A DNA stretch of 64,000 bases from contig JABHGV010000027.1 in the NCBI GenBank assembly GCA_018671895.1, positions 35,028 to 99,027 on the forward strand, written 5' to 3'. This document shows, piece by piece, positions 26,513-35,526 of this stretch. The DNA is from Rhodospirillaceae bacterium (GTDB lineage Bacteria > Pseudomonadota > Alphaproteobacteria > Rhodospirillales > JABHCV01). Under the pieces are notes generated by a model. The model had not been told where the DNA came from and ran no database searches. It saw nothing but the letters and a program-made list of their open reading frames with translations. Within the stretch, counting starts at the first letter, position 1. Each line of letters begins with the position of its first letter. The position numbers and the translations under genes were made by a program.

Positions 26513-27445
26513 TTAAAGCGAACTTCCCCGAGGAAGTTCATGGCCGCGCAAAAAATCTTCCATCTCAGTCGCCGCCTTGCCTTGCATTTGCACACGCGTC
26601 GGACGCAGGCCGCCGTTTGCGCAAGCAACCGTCATTTTGTCGTCTAACACCTGGCCCGGCGTGCCATCGACACCGTCGACGACTTCGGCGACCAACACCT
26701 TGATGCGTTTGCCGTTCCATTCGAACCAGACCCCCGGCCACGGGTTCAGCGCGCGAACCCGGCGTTCCAGATCGTCCGCCGCTAACGTCCAGTCGATGCG
26801 CGATTCATCCCGGCTCAACTTCGCCGCATAGGTCGATGCCGCATCGTCTTGTTGGACGGGCTTGAGCGTTCCCGCGATTGCATCGGCCAGTGTTCCGGTG
26901 ATCATCCGCGCCCCCATGTCGGCCAGTTCGTCATGCAGGCTGGACGCCGTCGTTTGCCCGTCGATAGCTATGGTCTCACACTTAAGCATATCCCCGGTAT
27001 CGAGCCCGGCATCCATTTGCATGATGGTGACGCCGGTTTCAGTATCGCCAGCGATAATAGCACGCTGAATGGGTGCCGCACCGCGCCAGCGCGGCAGCAA
27101 CGAGGCATGAATGTTAAAGCACCCCAAGCGCGGTGCTTCGAGCACCGGAGCAGGCAGGATCAGGCCATAGGCAACGACGACCGCGGCATCGGCACCTAAA
27201 TCGGCGAAGGCTTTCTGGTCAGTCTGGTCTTTCAGGTTGACCGGCGTGCGCACTTGAAGACCCTGTTCGAGCGCGAAGGCATGCACGGCCGATGGGGTTT
27301 CCTTGTGCCCCCGACCGGCAGGGCGCGGCGGTTGGGAGTAAACGCAGACGATGTCATGACCGGCATCAATCAGGGCGGCAAGGGCTGAGACCGAAAATTC
27401 CGGGCTGCCCATAAACACCAGCTTGAGCCCGCCCCCATCCGTCAT
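26513..27445 (-). CDS. fmt: Methionyl-tRNA formyltransferase
   Basis: Fmt (310 aa) transfers a formyl group from 10-formyl-tetrahydrofolate to initiator Met-tRNA. The catalytic residues Asn111, His113 and Asp149 are present in NIHASLLPRWRGAAPIQ and MDAGLDTGD, and the N-terminal Rossmann start VFMGSPEFSV is typical. The C-terminal domain (RVRALNPWPGVWFEW) binds tRNA. Its ATG overlaps the def stop by one base (TGATG), so def and fmt are coupled, matching their linked roles in formyl-Met chemistry. Confidence 0.97.
   Translation of the reverse strand: MTDGGGLKLVFMGSPEFSVSALAALIDAGHDIVCVYSQPPRPAGRGHKETPSAVHAFALEQGLQVRTPVNLKDQTDQKAFADLGADAAVVVAYGLILPAPVLEAPRLGCFNIHASLLPRWRGAAPIQRAIIAGDTETGVTIMQMDAGLDTGDMLKCETIAIDGQTTASSLHDELADMGARMITGTLADAIAGTLKPVQQDDAASTYAAKLSRDESRIDWTLAADDLERRVRALNPWPGVWFEWNGKRIKVLVAEVVDGVDGTPGQVLDDKMTVACANGGLRPTRVQMQGKAATEMEDFLRGHELPRGSSL
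26518..26540 (-). terminator. Hairpin at the end of fmt, possible terminator
   Basis: A perfect 8-bp stem, GAACTTCC/GGAAGTTC with a 4-nt loop (26520-26539), lies within the last codons of fmt, just before its stop (26513-26515). On the minus strand it is followed by GCTTTAAT, a weak T-tract, so its strength as a terminator is uncertain. Confidence 0.4.
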
Positions 27446-27972
27446 CAGACCGCCACCGCTTCGGCTTCCAGTTTTTTGATTTTTGTTAACTTGCGCAGGA
27501 TCATGTTGCGACGAAGCGCCGAAATATGGTCGACGAACAAAACGCCGTCCAGATGATCCAGCTCATGCTGGATGCAGACCGCCATGTAGTCTTCTGCTTC
27601 AAATTCGCGGATTTCATTGTCACGGTCCAGATAACGCACCCGGATGGCGGTCGGGCGCACGACCTCGGAATACTGTTCGGGCAGCGACAGGCAGCCTTCT
27701 TCGCGCGCCGCGTCGTCATCCGATACCCAGATGATTTCGGGATTGGCCATGTACAGCGGGTCCGCGGGTTCCTCTGGCTTGGACATGTCGATAACGACGA
27801 CACGTTTGTCGGACCCGACTTGCGCTGCGGCCAGACCAATGCCGTGTGATGCGTACATGGTTTCGAGCATGTCATCCATCAGCGTACGCACCGCGTCATC
27901 GACCGCATCGACGGGCTTGCATATCGCCTTCAGGCGCACATCGGGCGCAATTATGATGGGCAGAATAGCCAT
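27445..27972 (-). CDS. def: Peptide deformylase
   Basis: Def (175 aa) is the metalloenzyme that removes the formyl group from nascent proteins. All three motifs are intact: GIGLAAAQVG, EEGCLSLPE (metal ligand Cys94) and QHELDHLDG (ligands His136 and His140, catalytic Glu137). It starts the def-fmt pair and is divergent from the nucleoside transporter gene. Confidence 0.97.
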   Translation of the reverse strand: MAILPIIIAPDVRLKAICKPVDAVDDAVRTLMDDMLETMYASHGIGLAAAQVGSDKRVVVIDMSKPEEPADPLYMANPEIIWVSDDDAAREEGCLSLPEQYSEVVRPTAIRVRYLDRDNEIREFEAEDYMAVCIQHELDHLDGVLFVDHISALRRNMILRKLTKIKKLEAEAVAV

Positions 27973-28059
27973 GGTTGTCCGGTTCCGTTAATTTCCGCGT
28001 CAATATTTCAGAAGTCTGTAACTTAGTCTAGAGTCTGTCAGGTCGCATATGGGGGGAAA

Positions 28060-29307
28060 ATGGAAATTCTGCAAAGTGTTTTTGGCCTGTTGGCGCTGAC
28101 CGCATTCGCCTGGGCAATCAGCGAAGATCGTGGGAAAAACCCGTTGAAAGCGGTAGCCGCCGGGTTGGGCCTGCAAATCGTTCTCGCCCTGATCTTGTTG
28201 AAAGTTCCCCTGTTCAAAGACGTGTTCATGGTGTTGGGCGATGGCGTCAACGCTTTACAAGACGCAACGCTGGCCGGAACCTCGTTCGTGTTTGGGTTTC
28301 TGGGTGGCGGAAAGCTGCCGTTCGACGAGAAATTCCCCGGAGCCAGCTTCGTTCTGGCGTTTCGCGCCCTGCCCCTGATTCTGGTGATGAGCGCGCTCTC
28401 AGCACTGTTGTTTTACTGGCGGGTGCTGCCCGTCATCGTGCGTGGTTTTGCCCGCGTCCTTGAGCGCACGCTGGATGTCGGTGGTGCGGTTGGTGTATCG
28501 GCGGCTGCCAATGTTTTCGTTGGCATGGTCGAGGCTCCGCTGTTGGTGCGGCCCTATCTGAAACGTCTAAGCCGGGCCGAGATGTTCATGGTGATGACCT
28601 GCGGCATGGCGACCGTCGCTGGCACCGTGATGGCATTGTACGCCACCTTTATTTCCGCCGTCGTTCCCGACGCCATTGGCCATATTCTGAGCGCCAGCAT
28701 CATCAGTGCGCCAGCCGCCATCCTGATTGCCCGGCTGATGGTGCCTGAAGGTGCCGAGAAGACCGAGGCCGGGGACATGGACCCGCCATCCGAAGCATCA
28801 AGCACCATGGAGGCCGTCACCCGCGGCACGGTGGACGGCATCGCCTTGCTGATCAACGTCACAGCCCTGTTAATTGTTCTGGTGGCGCTTGTATCACTGG
28901 CCAATATGGTGCTGGGGCTGTTTCCCGATGTCGGCGGCGAGGCCCTGACCTTCCAGAGAATTCTAGGCGTCGTCATGTCGCCGGTGGTCTGGCTGATCGG
29001 CATTCCGTGGGCCGAGGCGACCACTGCCGGAGGCCTGATGGGCACCAAGACAATCCTGAACGAGTTCCTGGCCTATCTGGAGCTGGCGGCGTTGCCCGAC
29101 GGTGCGCTCACAGACCGGTCGCGCCTGATCATGACTTATGCGCTGTGCGGTTTCGCCAACTTCGGCAGCCTTGGCATCATGATCGGCGGCTTGACATCCA
29201 TGGTGCCGGAACGACGCACCGAGATCGTCGGCCTGGGACTGAAATCCATTGTATCGGGAACCATCGCCACCCTGATGACCGGGGCCGTGGTCGGCATATT
29301 GATTTAG
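28060..29307 (+). CDS. Concentrative nucleoside transporter (CNT/NupC family)
   Basis: This 415-aa inner-membrane symporter belongs to the CNT family, which imports nucleosides with H+ or Na+. Family landmarks are an N-terminal three-helix domain, FVFGFLGGG, FRALPLILVMSALSALLFYW, the substrate-site region SAAANVFVGMVEAPLLVRPYL, MTCGMATVAGTVMALY and the C-terminal half with IPWAEA and ALCGFANFGSLGI. About ten hydrophobic segments are visible. Ion and nucleoside preference are not resolved. Its last four bases overlap the convergent HD-GYP gene. Confidence 0.93.
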   Translation: MEILQSVFGLLALTAFAWAISEDRGKNPLKAVAAGLGLQIVLALILLKVPLFKDVFMVLGDGVNALQDATLAGTSFVFGFLGGGKLPFDEKFPGASFVLAFRALPLILVMSALSALLFYWRVLPVIVRGFARVLERTLDVGGAVGVSAAANVFVGMVEAPLLVRPYLKRLSRAEMFMVMTCGMATVAGTVMALYATFISAVVPDAIGHILSASIISAPAAILIARLMVPEGAEKTEAGDMDPPSEASSTMEAVTRGTVDGIALLINVTALLIVLVALVSLANMVLGLFPDVGGEALTFQRILGVVMSPVVWLIGIPWAEATTAGGLMGTKTILNEFLAYLELAALPDGALTDRSRLIMTYALCGFANFGSLGIMIGGLTSMVPERRTEIVGLGLKSIVSGTIATLMTGAVVGILI

Positions 29308-30818
29308 GCGATCAGCGCCTCGGCGTCCGCATTGCCCTCACCATAAGACGCATCGCTGAATTCGGCGGCAATGGTCTTGAATTCATCTTCGATGCCGAGG
29401 AATGCCTTGACCACGTCTGAATCAAAATGCGTTCCGTCGCCTTCCAGAATAATACCGCGCGCCTGTTCATGGCTGAACGCCGCCTTGTAGACCCGTTCCG
29501 ATATCAACGCATCATAAACATCGGCCAGCGCCATTAGCCGGCCCGATACCGGGATATCATCACCGGCAAGACCCTTGGGGTAACCCGATCCATCCCACTT
29601 TTCGTGATGGCTGAGAGAAATCTCGCGGGCGAAACTGAGGAAAGAATTAGACCCCAGCTCCCCTTCGGCGACCATCAGCGCATTGGCCCCCAGTTCGGGG
29701 TGGCCCTTCATGACCTCGAATTCCTCGGCCGTCAGCTTGTCGGGCTTCAACAGGATGCTGTCGGGAATGCCAACCTTGCCGACATCGTGCAGGGGGGCCG
29801 ATTTATACAAAAGCTCGATATTTTCATCCGTCAGCACATGGCTGAAACGAGGGTGATCGCGCAGGCTTATAGCCAGCGCCTTGACGTAACGCTGGGTGCG
29901 CAGGATGTGCGCGCCGGTTTCGTTGTCGCGGGTTTCCGCCAACGACGCCAGCGTCAGGATGCTGACATCGCGGGTCAGGCGGACCTCTTCGGTGGTTTCG
30001 CGCAAGCCCTTGACCATTTCGTTGGTGTGAATGGCCATGATGCCGAATTCATCGTTGGTGCCGACCGGCACGAAGCCGTCCAGATCGCCTTCGGCGGCCT
30101 TGATCAGGACACCGTTTTCACTTTCCAGAAAGCCCTTCAGGTTGCGCGAATACGAATAGATGACGTTCAGCACATGGGCCAGAATAATGCCGACGACGAA
30201 GGCGATCTCGCCCAGAATATACAACTGCGCCTGATGCAGGGTGACGCTGTCGCCGACCTCTGACAGCCAATCGAGATCCTTGACGACGACCAGAAAGACG
30301 ACGGCGAGGATGAACACGACGCTGACCGCCGCCAGGATGCCAAGCTTGCCGGTCAGCGGAAAATAATTTTTGTCGACCTGCATGCGCTGGCCGGTGCGGC
30401 AGAAGAAATCGACCAGATTGCGCTGCCATTGCAGCGACAGATCAAGGGACGCGAAGAACCCCAGCGTCGCCAGACCGACAATGATTTTCAGGCCACTGAC
30501 CACGGGGAACCCGTAAACCGCCGTATTAAAGGCCGTCAGGAACACGCCCGATGCGATGAACAGGCCGTATTCGACGCTAAACAGCCTGATTGTCTGTTTC
30601 TGAAAAGGCGCACCCGCAACGAATGCACGGATTAACGGTTGGCGCAGGAAATACTGGACGATCAGCGCCGCCATGATCGGCACCACCAACTGCACCGGCG
30701 TCAGGGTTTCCAGAAACGGGCATACCTGCACCCCATAGACGGCCAGAATGACAATGGCGCTGGCATAATGAATGCGGGCGCGGGCGCTTTTCGGCTGTAT
30801 AAGGGCTTGTGGCTCCAT
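29304..30818 (-). CDS. Membrane-bound HD-GYP domain protein (probable c-di-GMP phosphodiesterase)
   Basis: The 504-aa product has about five or six membrane spans in its N-terminal half (about 17-240), a HAMP-like linker (about 240-290) and an HD-GYP domain (about 290-470). Metal and catalytic residues appear intact: HILRTQRYVKAL, HDVGKVGIPD (His344, Asp345), the HHEKWDGSGYP block (GYP at 412-414) and ADVYDAL. HD-GYP enzymes degrade cyclic di-GMP to pGpG/GMP, so this is a plausible opponent of the GGDEF enzyme at 19.1-20.8 kb, although nothing shows that they act together. A signal reaches it through the membrane part. Confidence 0.9.
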   Translation of the reverse strand: MEPQALIQPKSARARIHYASAIVILAVYGVQVCPFLETLTPVQLVVPIMAALIVQYFLRQPLIRAFVAGAPFQKQTIRLFSVEYGLFIASGVFLTAFNTAVYGFPVVSGLKIIVGLATLGFFASLDLSLQWQRNLVDFFCRTGQRMQVDKNYFPLTGKLGILAAVSVVFILAVVFLVVVKDLDWLSEVGDSVTLHQAQLYILGEIAFVVGIILAHVLNVIYSYSRNLKGFLESENGVLIKAAEGDLDGFVPVGTNDEFGIMAIHTNEMVKGLRETTEEVRLTRDVSILTLASLAETRDNETGAHILRTQRYVKALAISLRDHPRFSHVLTDENIELLYKSAPLHDVGKVGIPDSILLKPDKLTAEEFEVMKGHPELGANALMVAEGELGSNSFLSFAREISLSHHEKWDGSGYPKGLAGDDIPVSGRLMALADVYDALISERVYKAAFSHEQARGIILEGDGTHFDSDVVKAFLGIEDEFKTIAAEFSDASYGEGNADAEALIA

Positions 30819-30957
30819 GACGCTAGATCATACGGATATAGACGGCGAAAGACACTCACTGCTTTTCACATCTACGTGACGACACAGCACCGCACCATTT
30901 GCCTTTCCATGGCCGGTCGGGCAACATTTAGCTTCAAGGATTCGGAACTGAATACAC

Positions 30958-32016
30958 ATGGAAACACTTTCACTCATCGTCGCCATCGCCGCGCTGGCCA
31001 TTGTTGTCGTCGTTATCGCCTTTATGCGGGCGGAAAAGGCCAACGGACGCGTGGCGTCGGACAAGCTGGCGGAATTGACCGGGCGGATGGCACAAATGGG
31101 CGAGGCACAGGCCGCAGCCCAGGCCCACATCAGCAAAACCCTTGAAGACAGCCTGAACCACCACACGGAAAAAACCGGCAAATCCATGAGCGACCTGCAC
31201 GAGCGCCTTGCGGTCATCGATGCCGCCCAGAAGAATCTGACCGATCTGTCGGAACAGGTTGTCGGCTTGCAGGATATTCTGTCGAACAAGCAGGCTCGCG
31301 GGGCCTTCGGCGAAGTACAGTTGAACGATCTGGTGTCATCGATCCTGCCGCCATCGGCCTATGAGTTTCAGGCGACGCTGACGACCGGCAGTCGTGCCGA
31401 CTGCCTGTTAAAGCTGCCGAACCCGCCGGGGTCCATCATCGTCGATGCCAAATTCCCGCTGGAAAGCTATCGCGCCCTGCACGACGCCGAAACCGAGGCC
31501 GAAAAAGTGGCGGCATCGCGCAGTTTCAGCGCCGACATAAAAAAACATATTCACGCCATCGCCGAGAAATACATCGTGCCCGGCGAAACGGCTGAATCGG
31601 CGCTGATGTTCCTGCCATCGGAAGCGGTCTATGCCGAGCTGCACGCAAATTTCCTGAATGTCGTCGAGGATTCATATCGCAACAAGGTCTGGATCGTTTC
31701 GCCGACCACACTGATGGCAACCCTGAACACCATTCGGGCGGTCCTTAAAGATGCCTCCATGCGCGAACAGGCCGGCCTTATTCAGGCCGAGGTCATGAAG
31801 CTGCTGGAAGATGTCGGGCGCATGGACACGCGCGTCGACAAGCTGGAAAAACATTTTGGCAATGTGCTCGACGACATCAAGGGCATCAAGACGTCGTCAA
31901 GCAAGGTGAGCAAGCGGGGCGAGCGTATTCAGGATATCGAACTGGGTGAAGAAACCGAGGCCGCAGAGTTGTCTGACGCGCCGCACCTTGTGCCGCTGCC
32001 CGGCGGCAAGAAATAG
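30958..32016 (+). CDS. rmuC: DNA recombination protein RmuC family
   Basis: RmuC-family proteins (352 aa here) limit certain recombination events in E. coli and carry a nuclease-like fold. An N-terminal membrane anchor (residues 3-21) is followed by a coiled-coil region (about 25-105) and the conserved RmuC core from GAFGEVQLNDLVSSILPPSAYEFQATL, with SIIVDAKFPLESYRAL, VPGETAESALMFLPSEAVYAELH and WIVSPTTLMATLNTI. Coiled coil before and after the core suggests oligomerisation. A small c-type cytochrome gene follows 20 bp downstream. Confidence 0.93.
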   Translation: METLSLIVAIAALAIVVVVIAFMRAEKANGRVASDKLAELTGRMAQMGEAQAAAQAHISKTLEDSLNHHTEKTGKSMSDLHERLAVIDAAQKNLTDLSEQVVGLQDILSNKQARGAFGEVQLNDLVSSILPPSAYEFQATLTTGSRADCLLKLPNPPGSIIVDAKFPLESYRALHDAETEAEKVAASRSFSADIKKHIHAIAEKYIVPGETAESALMFLPSEAVYAELHANFLNVVEDSYRNKVWIVSPTTLMATLNTIRAVLKDASMREQAGLIQAEVMKLLEDVGRMDTRVDKLEKHFGNVLDDIKGIKTSSSKVSKRGERIQDIELGEETEAAELSDAPHLVPLPGGKK

Positions 32017-32036
32017 AGACTTAAACCGGAGCCATC

Positions 32037-32438
32037 ATGAGCCGTCTTGCATTGTTTGGAATAACCGTCGTCCCGTTCGTGTTCATCCTCGTCTTCTGGG
32101 TGGTCGGCAGCGACAAGAACAAGGATTCTTTCGTCGATATCAAGGTGCCCGAACTCTCAGACGCGGCGCGCCATGGGCGGACGGTTCTGAACGGCACCTG
32201 TGCGGCCTGTCACGGCAAAGACGCCAGCGGAACCGACAAGGGACCGCCGTTGATCCATCCCGTCTACAGGCCCAGTCACCATGCCGATGGCGCCATCCAC
32301 CTGGCCATCGCAAACGGGGTCAGGCAGCATCACTGGAACTATGGCGCGATGCCGCCGCAGCCCGATATAGATAAAGCCGATATCCCGGCAATCATCGCCT
32401 TTATTCGCGAGGTCCAAAGGGCCAACAGGATCAAATAG
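32037..32438 (+). CDS. Membrane-anchored c-type cytochrome
   Basis: The 133-aa product has a single N-terminal anchor (residues 4-23) and a class I cytochrome c domain facing the periplasm. One haem-binding motif is present, CAACH, in NGTCAACHGKDASG, and the probable methionine ligand lies in YGAMPPQPDI. It is an electron carrier of unknown partner; the extra helices and His-rich HHADGAIH and RQHHWNYG segments are typical of small membrane-bound cytochromes. It follows rmuC and is convergent with the bufferin operon (5-bp gap). Confidence 0.88.
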   Translation: MSRLALFGITVVPFVFILVFWVVGSDKNKDSFVDIKVPELSDAARHGRTVLNGTCAACHGKDASGTDKGPPLIHPVYRPSHHADGAIHLAIANGVRQHHWNYGAMPPQPDIDKADIPAIIAFIREVQRANRIK

Positions 32439-32443
32439 GGCTC

Positions 32444-33223
32444 TTAAGTCGCGACGCTGGCGATCAGTCCGTCTGCAATCCACTGCTGCAAACAGCCCGC
32501 CGCCCGCATGCTGGCCATGTCGGGGGGATGAAATTCGCACAAGCCTTCGCAGACTTCGGTAAAGGTCTTGCCCGATGCCAGCAGGTCGAGCGCCCGGGCT
32601 TCATCCAAATCCAGCGCCCGGTAGATGGCGGAGAAATCCCGGCGCCAGACCAGCCATGTCACCGACGCATAGACCGTCTCGACAGACGGTGGCACCTGTT
32701 CACCGTCCAGCGCCTGCCAGATATCGGGCGCGTTGGTCGAAAGCGGCAATCGCCTGACCGCACCGCCCAGCGTAAACACCAGTCCCGGCCAGTCGTCAGA
32801 AGCCATATTTTCCAGTGTCTCTGCCACCAGCGTGTCACTGTCCGGTGCATCGAAAGCCTCGCCCAGCGCCCATTCAAAGGCCGCCAGTTCACCAACCACA
32901 GGCTGGCTGGCATAGGGTTCATTGGTGCGAAGATAATCCGTCATATGACGGCCAAACCAGCGGGCATTTTCCGACGTCGACGGATGGGCGGCGGTGTAGC
33001 CCGCCGCCAGTTCAAGGAAACTGTCGTCGCCGATCAGCCCATGCAGGTTGGGGAAATCATTGTCCAGAACCTCGATCAGCCGCAGCCGATAGGCGTCGTA
33101 ATAGGCCCCGGCGAGAACGCGGCGGTTTTCCTTCGACGTGTCGCAAATCAGGTCGAGGAACCCATCGCCGCCATTCAGCAGAAAATCCTGAAACCGCGCC
33201 TGAACATCGAGCAGGGCCGTCAT
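32444..33223 (-). CDS. bufC: BufC/HvfC-type partner protein (DUF2063) of the bufferin maturase
   Basis: The 259-aa product has the DUF2063 N-terminal domain (QARFQDFLLNGGDGFLDLICD, YYDAYRLRLIEVLDNDFPNL, FLELAAGYTAAHPSTSENARWFGRHM) that accompanies DUF692 enzymes in RiPP operons, such as MbnC and TglI-like partners. In those systems the partner binds the precursor or helps the iron enzyme. The start (33223) overlaps the upstream maturase gene by 4 nt (ATGA), which indicates coupled translation. It ends the operon bufA-bufB-bufC. No DoxX-type bufD gene follows. The name is by family and context. Confidence 0.87.
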   Translation of the reverse strand: MTALLDVQARFQDFLLNGGDGFLDLICDTSKENRRVLAGAYYDAYRLRLIEVLDNDFPNLHGLIGDDSFLELAAGYTAAHPSTSENARWFGRHMTDYLRTNEPYASQPVVGELAAFEWALGEAFDAPDSDTLVAETLENMASDDWPGLVFTLGGAVRRLPLSTNAPDIWQALDGEQVPPSVETVYASVTWLVWRRDFSAIYRALDLDEARALDLLASGKTFTEVCEGLCEFHPPDMASMRAAGCLQQWIADGLIASVAT

Positions 33224-34062
33224 GCCGCATTCTCCCCGGCCTGTTTGGCAAGGACGGCGGCCTCGATCTTGCGCGCCCGGTCCAGTTCCGCCAGCAGTTC
33301 GGGCAACGGCGGAATATTGGCGTCGCGTTCGATCATCGTCGGCACCGCGCCCAGCTTGCCGACCGTGTATTCGTACAGGTCCCATACGTCTTCGCAGACC
33401 GGATGGTCGTGGGTATCGATGATGTGGGTGCCGTTGTTGTCGTGTCCGGCCAGATGAATTTGCCTGACCCGGCTGGCTGGCACGGCATCGATATAGGCGC
33501 GGGCATCGAATTCGTGGTTATAGGCGCTGACGTAGACGTTGTTAACGTCCAGCAATATGTCGCAATCGGCGCGGTCGGTGACCTCGGCCAGGAACTCCCA
33601 TTCAGCCATTTCCGAACAGTCGTAACTGACATAGCTGGAGACATTTTCCAGAGTCAGGCGGCGGCCGATAAAATCCTGGACCCGCGATATCCGCTCAGCC
33701 ACATGGTTAACGGCTTCGACCGTGTAGGGCAGCGGCAACAGGTCGTGCATGTTGGTGCCGTTCAAGCCGGTCCAGCACAGATGATCGGAATACCATTCCG
33801 GTTCTATCCGTGCGATCAGGTCTTTAATTTTTTGAAGGTAGTCTTCGTTCAGCGGGTCCGAGCCGCCGATCGACATGGAGACCCCGTGCATAACGATGGG
33901 GTAGTCTTCACGCACCCGATCCAGAATCGAAAGCGGCTGGCCACCGGCCTCCATATAATTTTCAGAGATAATTTCGAACCAGCCGACATCGGGGCGGGTT
34001 TCAAGAATATCGGTGTAGTGCGGTTGCCTGAGGCCGAGGCCAAAACCCAGATTGCTCATCAT
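33220..34062 (-). CDS. bufB: MNIO-family (DUF692) bufferin maturase
   Basis: This 280-aa protein is a DUF692 multinuclear non-haem iron-dependent oxidative enzyme (MNIO) with a TIM-barrel fold. Members modify cysteines of ribosomal peptides, as in methanobactin (MbnB), TglH and bufferins. Probable iron ligands are spread through conserved segments: HGVSMSIGG, WYSDHLCW, LTLENVSSYV, LLDVNNVYVSAYNH, IHLAGHD and IDTHDHPVC. The length is standard. It lies between the Cys-rich precursor gene and the DUF2063 partner. In bufferin systems the modification converts Cys to thiooxazole-type groups that bind copper; that exact chemistry here is inferred. Confidence 0.92.
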   Translation of the reverse strand: MMSNLGFGLGLRQPHYTDILETRPDVGWFEIISENYMEAGGQPLSILDRVREDYPIVMHGVSMSIGGSDPLNEDYLQKIKDLIARIEPEWYSDHLCWTGLNGTNMHDLLPLPYTVEAVNHVAERISRVQDFIGRRLTLENVSSYVSYDCSEMAEWEFLAEVTDRADCDILLDVNNVYVSAYNHEFDARAYIDAVPASRVRQIHLAGHDNNGTHIIDTHDHPVCEDVWDLYEYTVGKLGAVPTMIERDANIPPLPELLAELDRARKIEAAVLAKQAGENAA

Positions 34063-34078
34063 ACGGATGCCTTAAATG

Positions 34079-34120
34079 AAAAAGGGCCGGACGCGGCCAT
34101 ACAATAGCCCATCCGGCCCC
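34079..34120 (-). terminator. Terminator-like hairpin between bufA and bufB
   Basis: On the minus strand TCCGGCCC/GGGCCGGA arms (34084-34091 and 34112-34119) enclose a 20-nt loop and are followed by five T residues. It sits inside the operon, after bufA and 17 bp before bufB. Partial read-through would give much more precursor than maturase transcript. Confidence 0.7.
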
Positions 34121-34138
34121 GAATTCATAAAGCCGGGC

Positions 34139-34170
34139 TTAAATCAGCCAGCCTTTTAATCAGCCAGCCT
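34139..34170 (-). repeat. 16-bp tandem duplication across the bufA stop codon
   Basis: AATCAGCCAGCCT occurs at 34142-34154 and again at 34158-34170 with a 16-bp period (sequence on the plus strand). The bufA stop TGA (34160-34162) lies in one copy and an identical, out-of-use TGA lies in the other. Confidence 0.8.
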
Positions 34171-34417
34171 TGCCACCGGCCTTGTCACAGGCTTCCTTGC
34201 TCATCGGCAGGAAACCATGGCCCTTGCACGAGTTCAGGCCTTTGCAGGAGCTCGATGCAGTTTTGCACGCGCTTTGACCCTTGCAGCCGTTGACGCCCAT
34301 GCATTTAATCATTTCAGCGGCGGTGCCGGTGGCCGGGGTCATTGCCACGCCCATGGTGAACATGGCGGCGGCAGCGGTTGCCAGAGTTGCTCCGGCGGCT
34401 TTGGTTGTGATCGACAT
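34160..34417 (-). CDS. bufA: Bufferin-type Cys-rich RiPP precursor (BufA family)
   Basis: The 85-aa precursor has a Sec signal peptide (residues 1-34, ending GTAA|E), then a 51-residue core with six cysteines (39, 45, 51, 58, 64, 77). Two matching units GVNGCKG (41-47) and GLNSCKG (60-66) frame the core. This pattern matches the secreted copper-binding bufferins matured by MNIO enzymes; I think it is the BufA2 type rather than the DUF2282 (BufA1) type. After modification in the cytoplasm it would be exported and sequester copper in the periplasm. The AGGGAG ribosome binding site is clear. The gene is first in the operon, followed by an attenuating hairpin. Confidence 0.88.
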   Translation of the reverse strand: MSITTKAAGATLATAAAAMFTMGVAMTPATGTAAEMIKCMGVNGCKGQSACKTASSSCKGLNSCKGHGFLPMSKEACDKAGGKAG

Positions 34418-34538
34418 AGACTTGAAACTCCCTAAGGGTTGAGATGAATAACACGTCAGAACCTATCGCACCTGCGAGGATACGGGAGTCACAATGCCCT
34501 CACAGGCGTTAACGTTTTTGTGAACGGTTGGGCTCTGG

Positions 34539-35132
34539 CTAAATGTCGTGGCGGGCCTTCAGCGCGGCACTAAGCGTACCTTCGTCCAGATAATCGAGCT
34601 CGCCGCCAACCGGCACACCGTGGGCCAGTCCCGACACCTTGACCCCGCAATCGGTCAACCGTTCGGCGATGTAATGGGCGGTGGTCTGACCATCGACGGT
34701 GGCGTTGGTGGCTAAGATGACTTCGATTACCACCTCGTTACGCGCCCGGGTCAGCAGCGACGGGATGTTCAAATCGTCCGGCCCGATGCCATCGAGCGCC
34801 GAGAGCGTCCCGCCAAGAACGTGAAACCGCCCACGATAGGCCGGGGTGCGTTGCAACGCCCACAGATCGGCGACGTCTTCAACCACACAGATCAGCGTGT
34901 CGTCGCGTTTGACATCCGTGCACACGGCGCACGGGTCGTGGGTATCCAGATTGCCACAGGTCGAACACGTCTGGATGTTGTCGGCTGCCGCATCAAGGGC
35001 GCGAGACAACGGCTGTAATTGCGATTCCCGATGCTTCAACAGATGCAGCACGGCGCGCCGGGCCGAACGCGGCCCCAGCCCCGGCAACTTTGCCAGCGAC
35101 TGGATCAGGCGTTCGATATCATTATCAGGCAT
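34539..35132 (-). CDS. recR: Recombination mediator protein RecR
   Basis: RecR (197 aa) works with RecF/RecO to load RecA on SSB-coated DNA during gap repair. An N-terminal helix-hairpin-helix ([20 protein letters not shown]), the four-Cys zinc finger [16 protein letters not shown] and a TOPRIM domain ([13 protein letters not shown] through [18 protein letters not shown]) are all present. It lies just downstream of ybaB, in the conserved dnaX-ybaB-recR order, although an opposite-strand gene is inserted between dnaX and ybaB. Confidence 0.97.
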   Translation of the reverse strand: MPDNDIERLIQSLAKLPGLGPRSARRAVLHLLKHRESQLQPLSRALDAAADNIQTCSTCGNLDTHDPCAVCTDVKRDDTLICVVEDVADLWALQRTPAYRGRFHVLGGTLSALDGIGPDDLNIPSLLTRARNEVVIEVILATNATVDGQTTAHYIAERLTDCGVKVSGLAHGVPVGGELDYLDEGTLSAALKARHDI

Positions 35133-35147
35133 GGATGTGTCTGGACC

Positions 35148-35471
35148 CTAGAACGGCAGCGACATGCCGGGCGGCAATTGCATGCCGCCGGTCAATTCGG
35201 CCATTTTTTCCTTCATCATTTCCTCGACCTTGGTCTTGGCATCGTTAAAGGCGGCTGCCAGCAGGTCTTCCAGCACTTCGCGTTCGTCGGCGCTCATCAG
35301 CGACGGGTCGATGTCGATCTTCTTGACCTCGTGCTTGCCGGTCATGGTCAGCTTGACCATGCCGCCGCCCGATGTGCCGGTGACTTCTAGCTGGGCCAGC
35401 TCTTCTTGCAGGGAACCCATTTTCTCCTGCATTTGCTGCGCCTGTTTCATCATTTGGCCGAGATTTTTCAT
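35148..35471 (-). CDS. ybaB: YbaB/EbfC family nucleoid-associated protein
   Basis: The 107-aa DNA-binding protein forms a dimer with a tweezer-like shape in its relatives. The N-terminal Met/Gln-rich helix ([15 protein letters not shown]) and the central [30 protein letters not shown] strand region are typical. It is 15 bp upstream of recR and probably co-transcribed with it. Confidence 0.96.
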   Translation of the reverse strand: MKNLGQMMKQAQQMQEKMGSLQEELAQLEVTGTSGGGMVKLTMTGKHEVKKIDIDPSLMSADEREVLEDLLAAAFNDAKTKVEEMMKEKMAELTGGMQLPPGMSLPF

Positions 35472-35526
35472 GTCTTGTCTCTCTGTGTGATACGGTTACG
35501 TGCACTTTATCCCAGGGTTCAGAATC

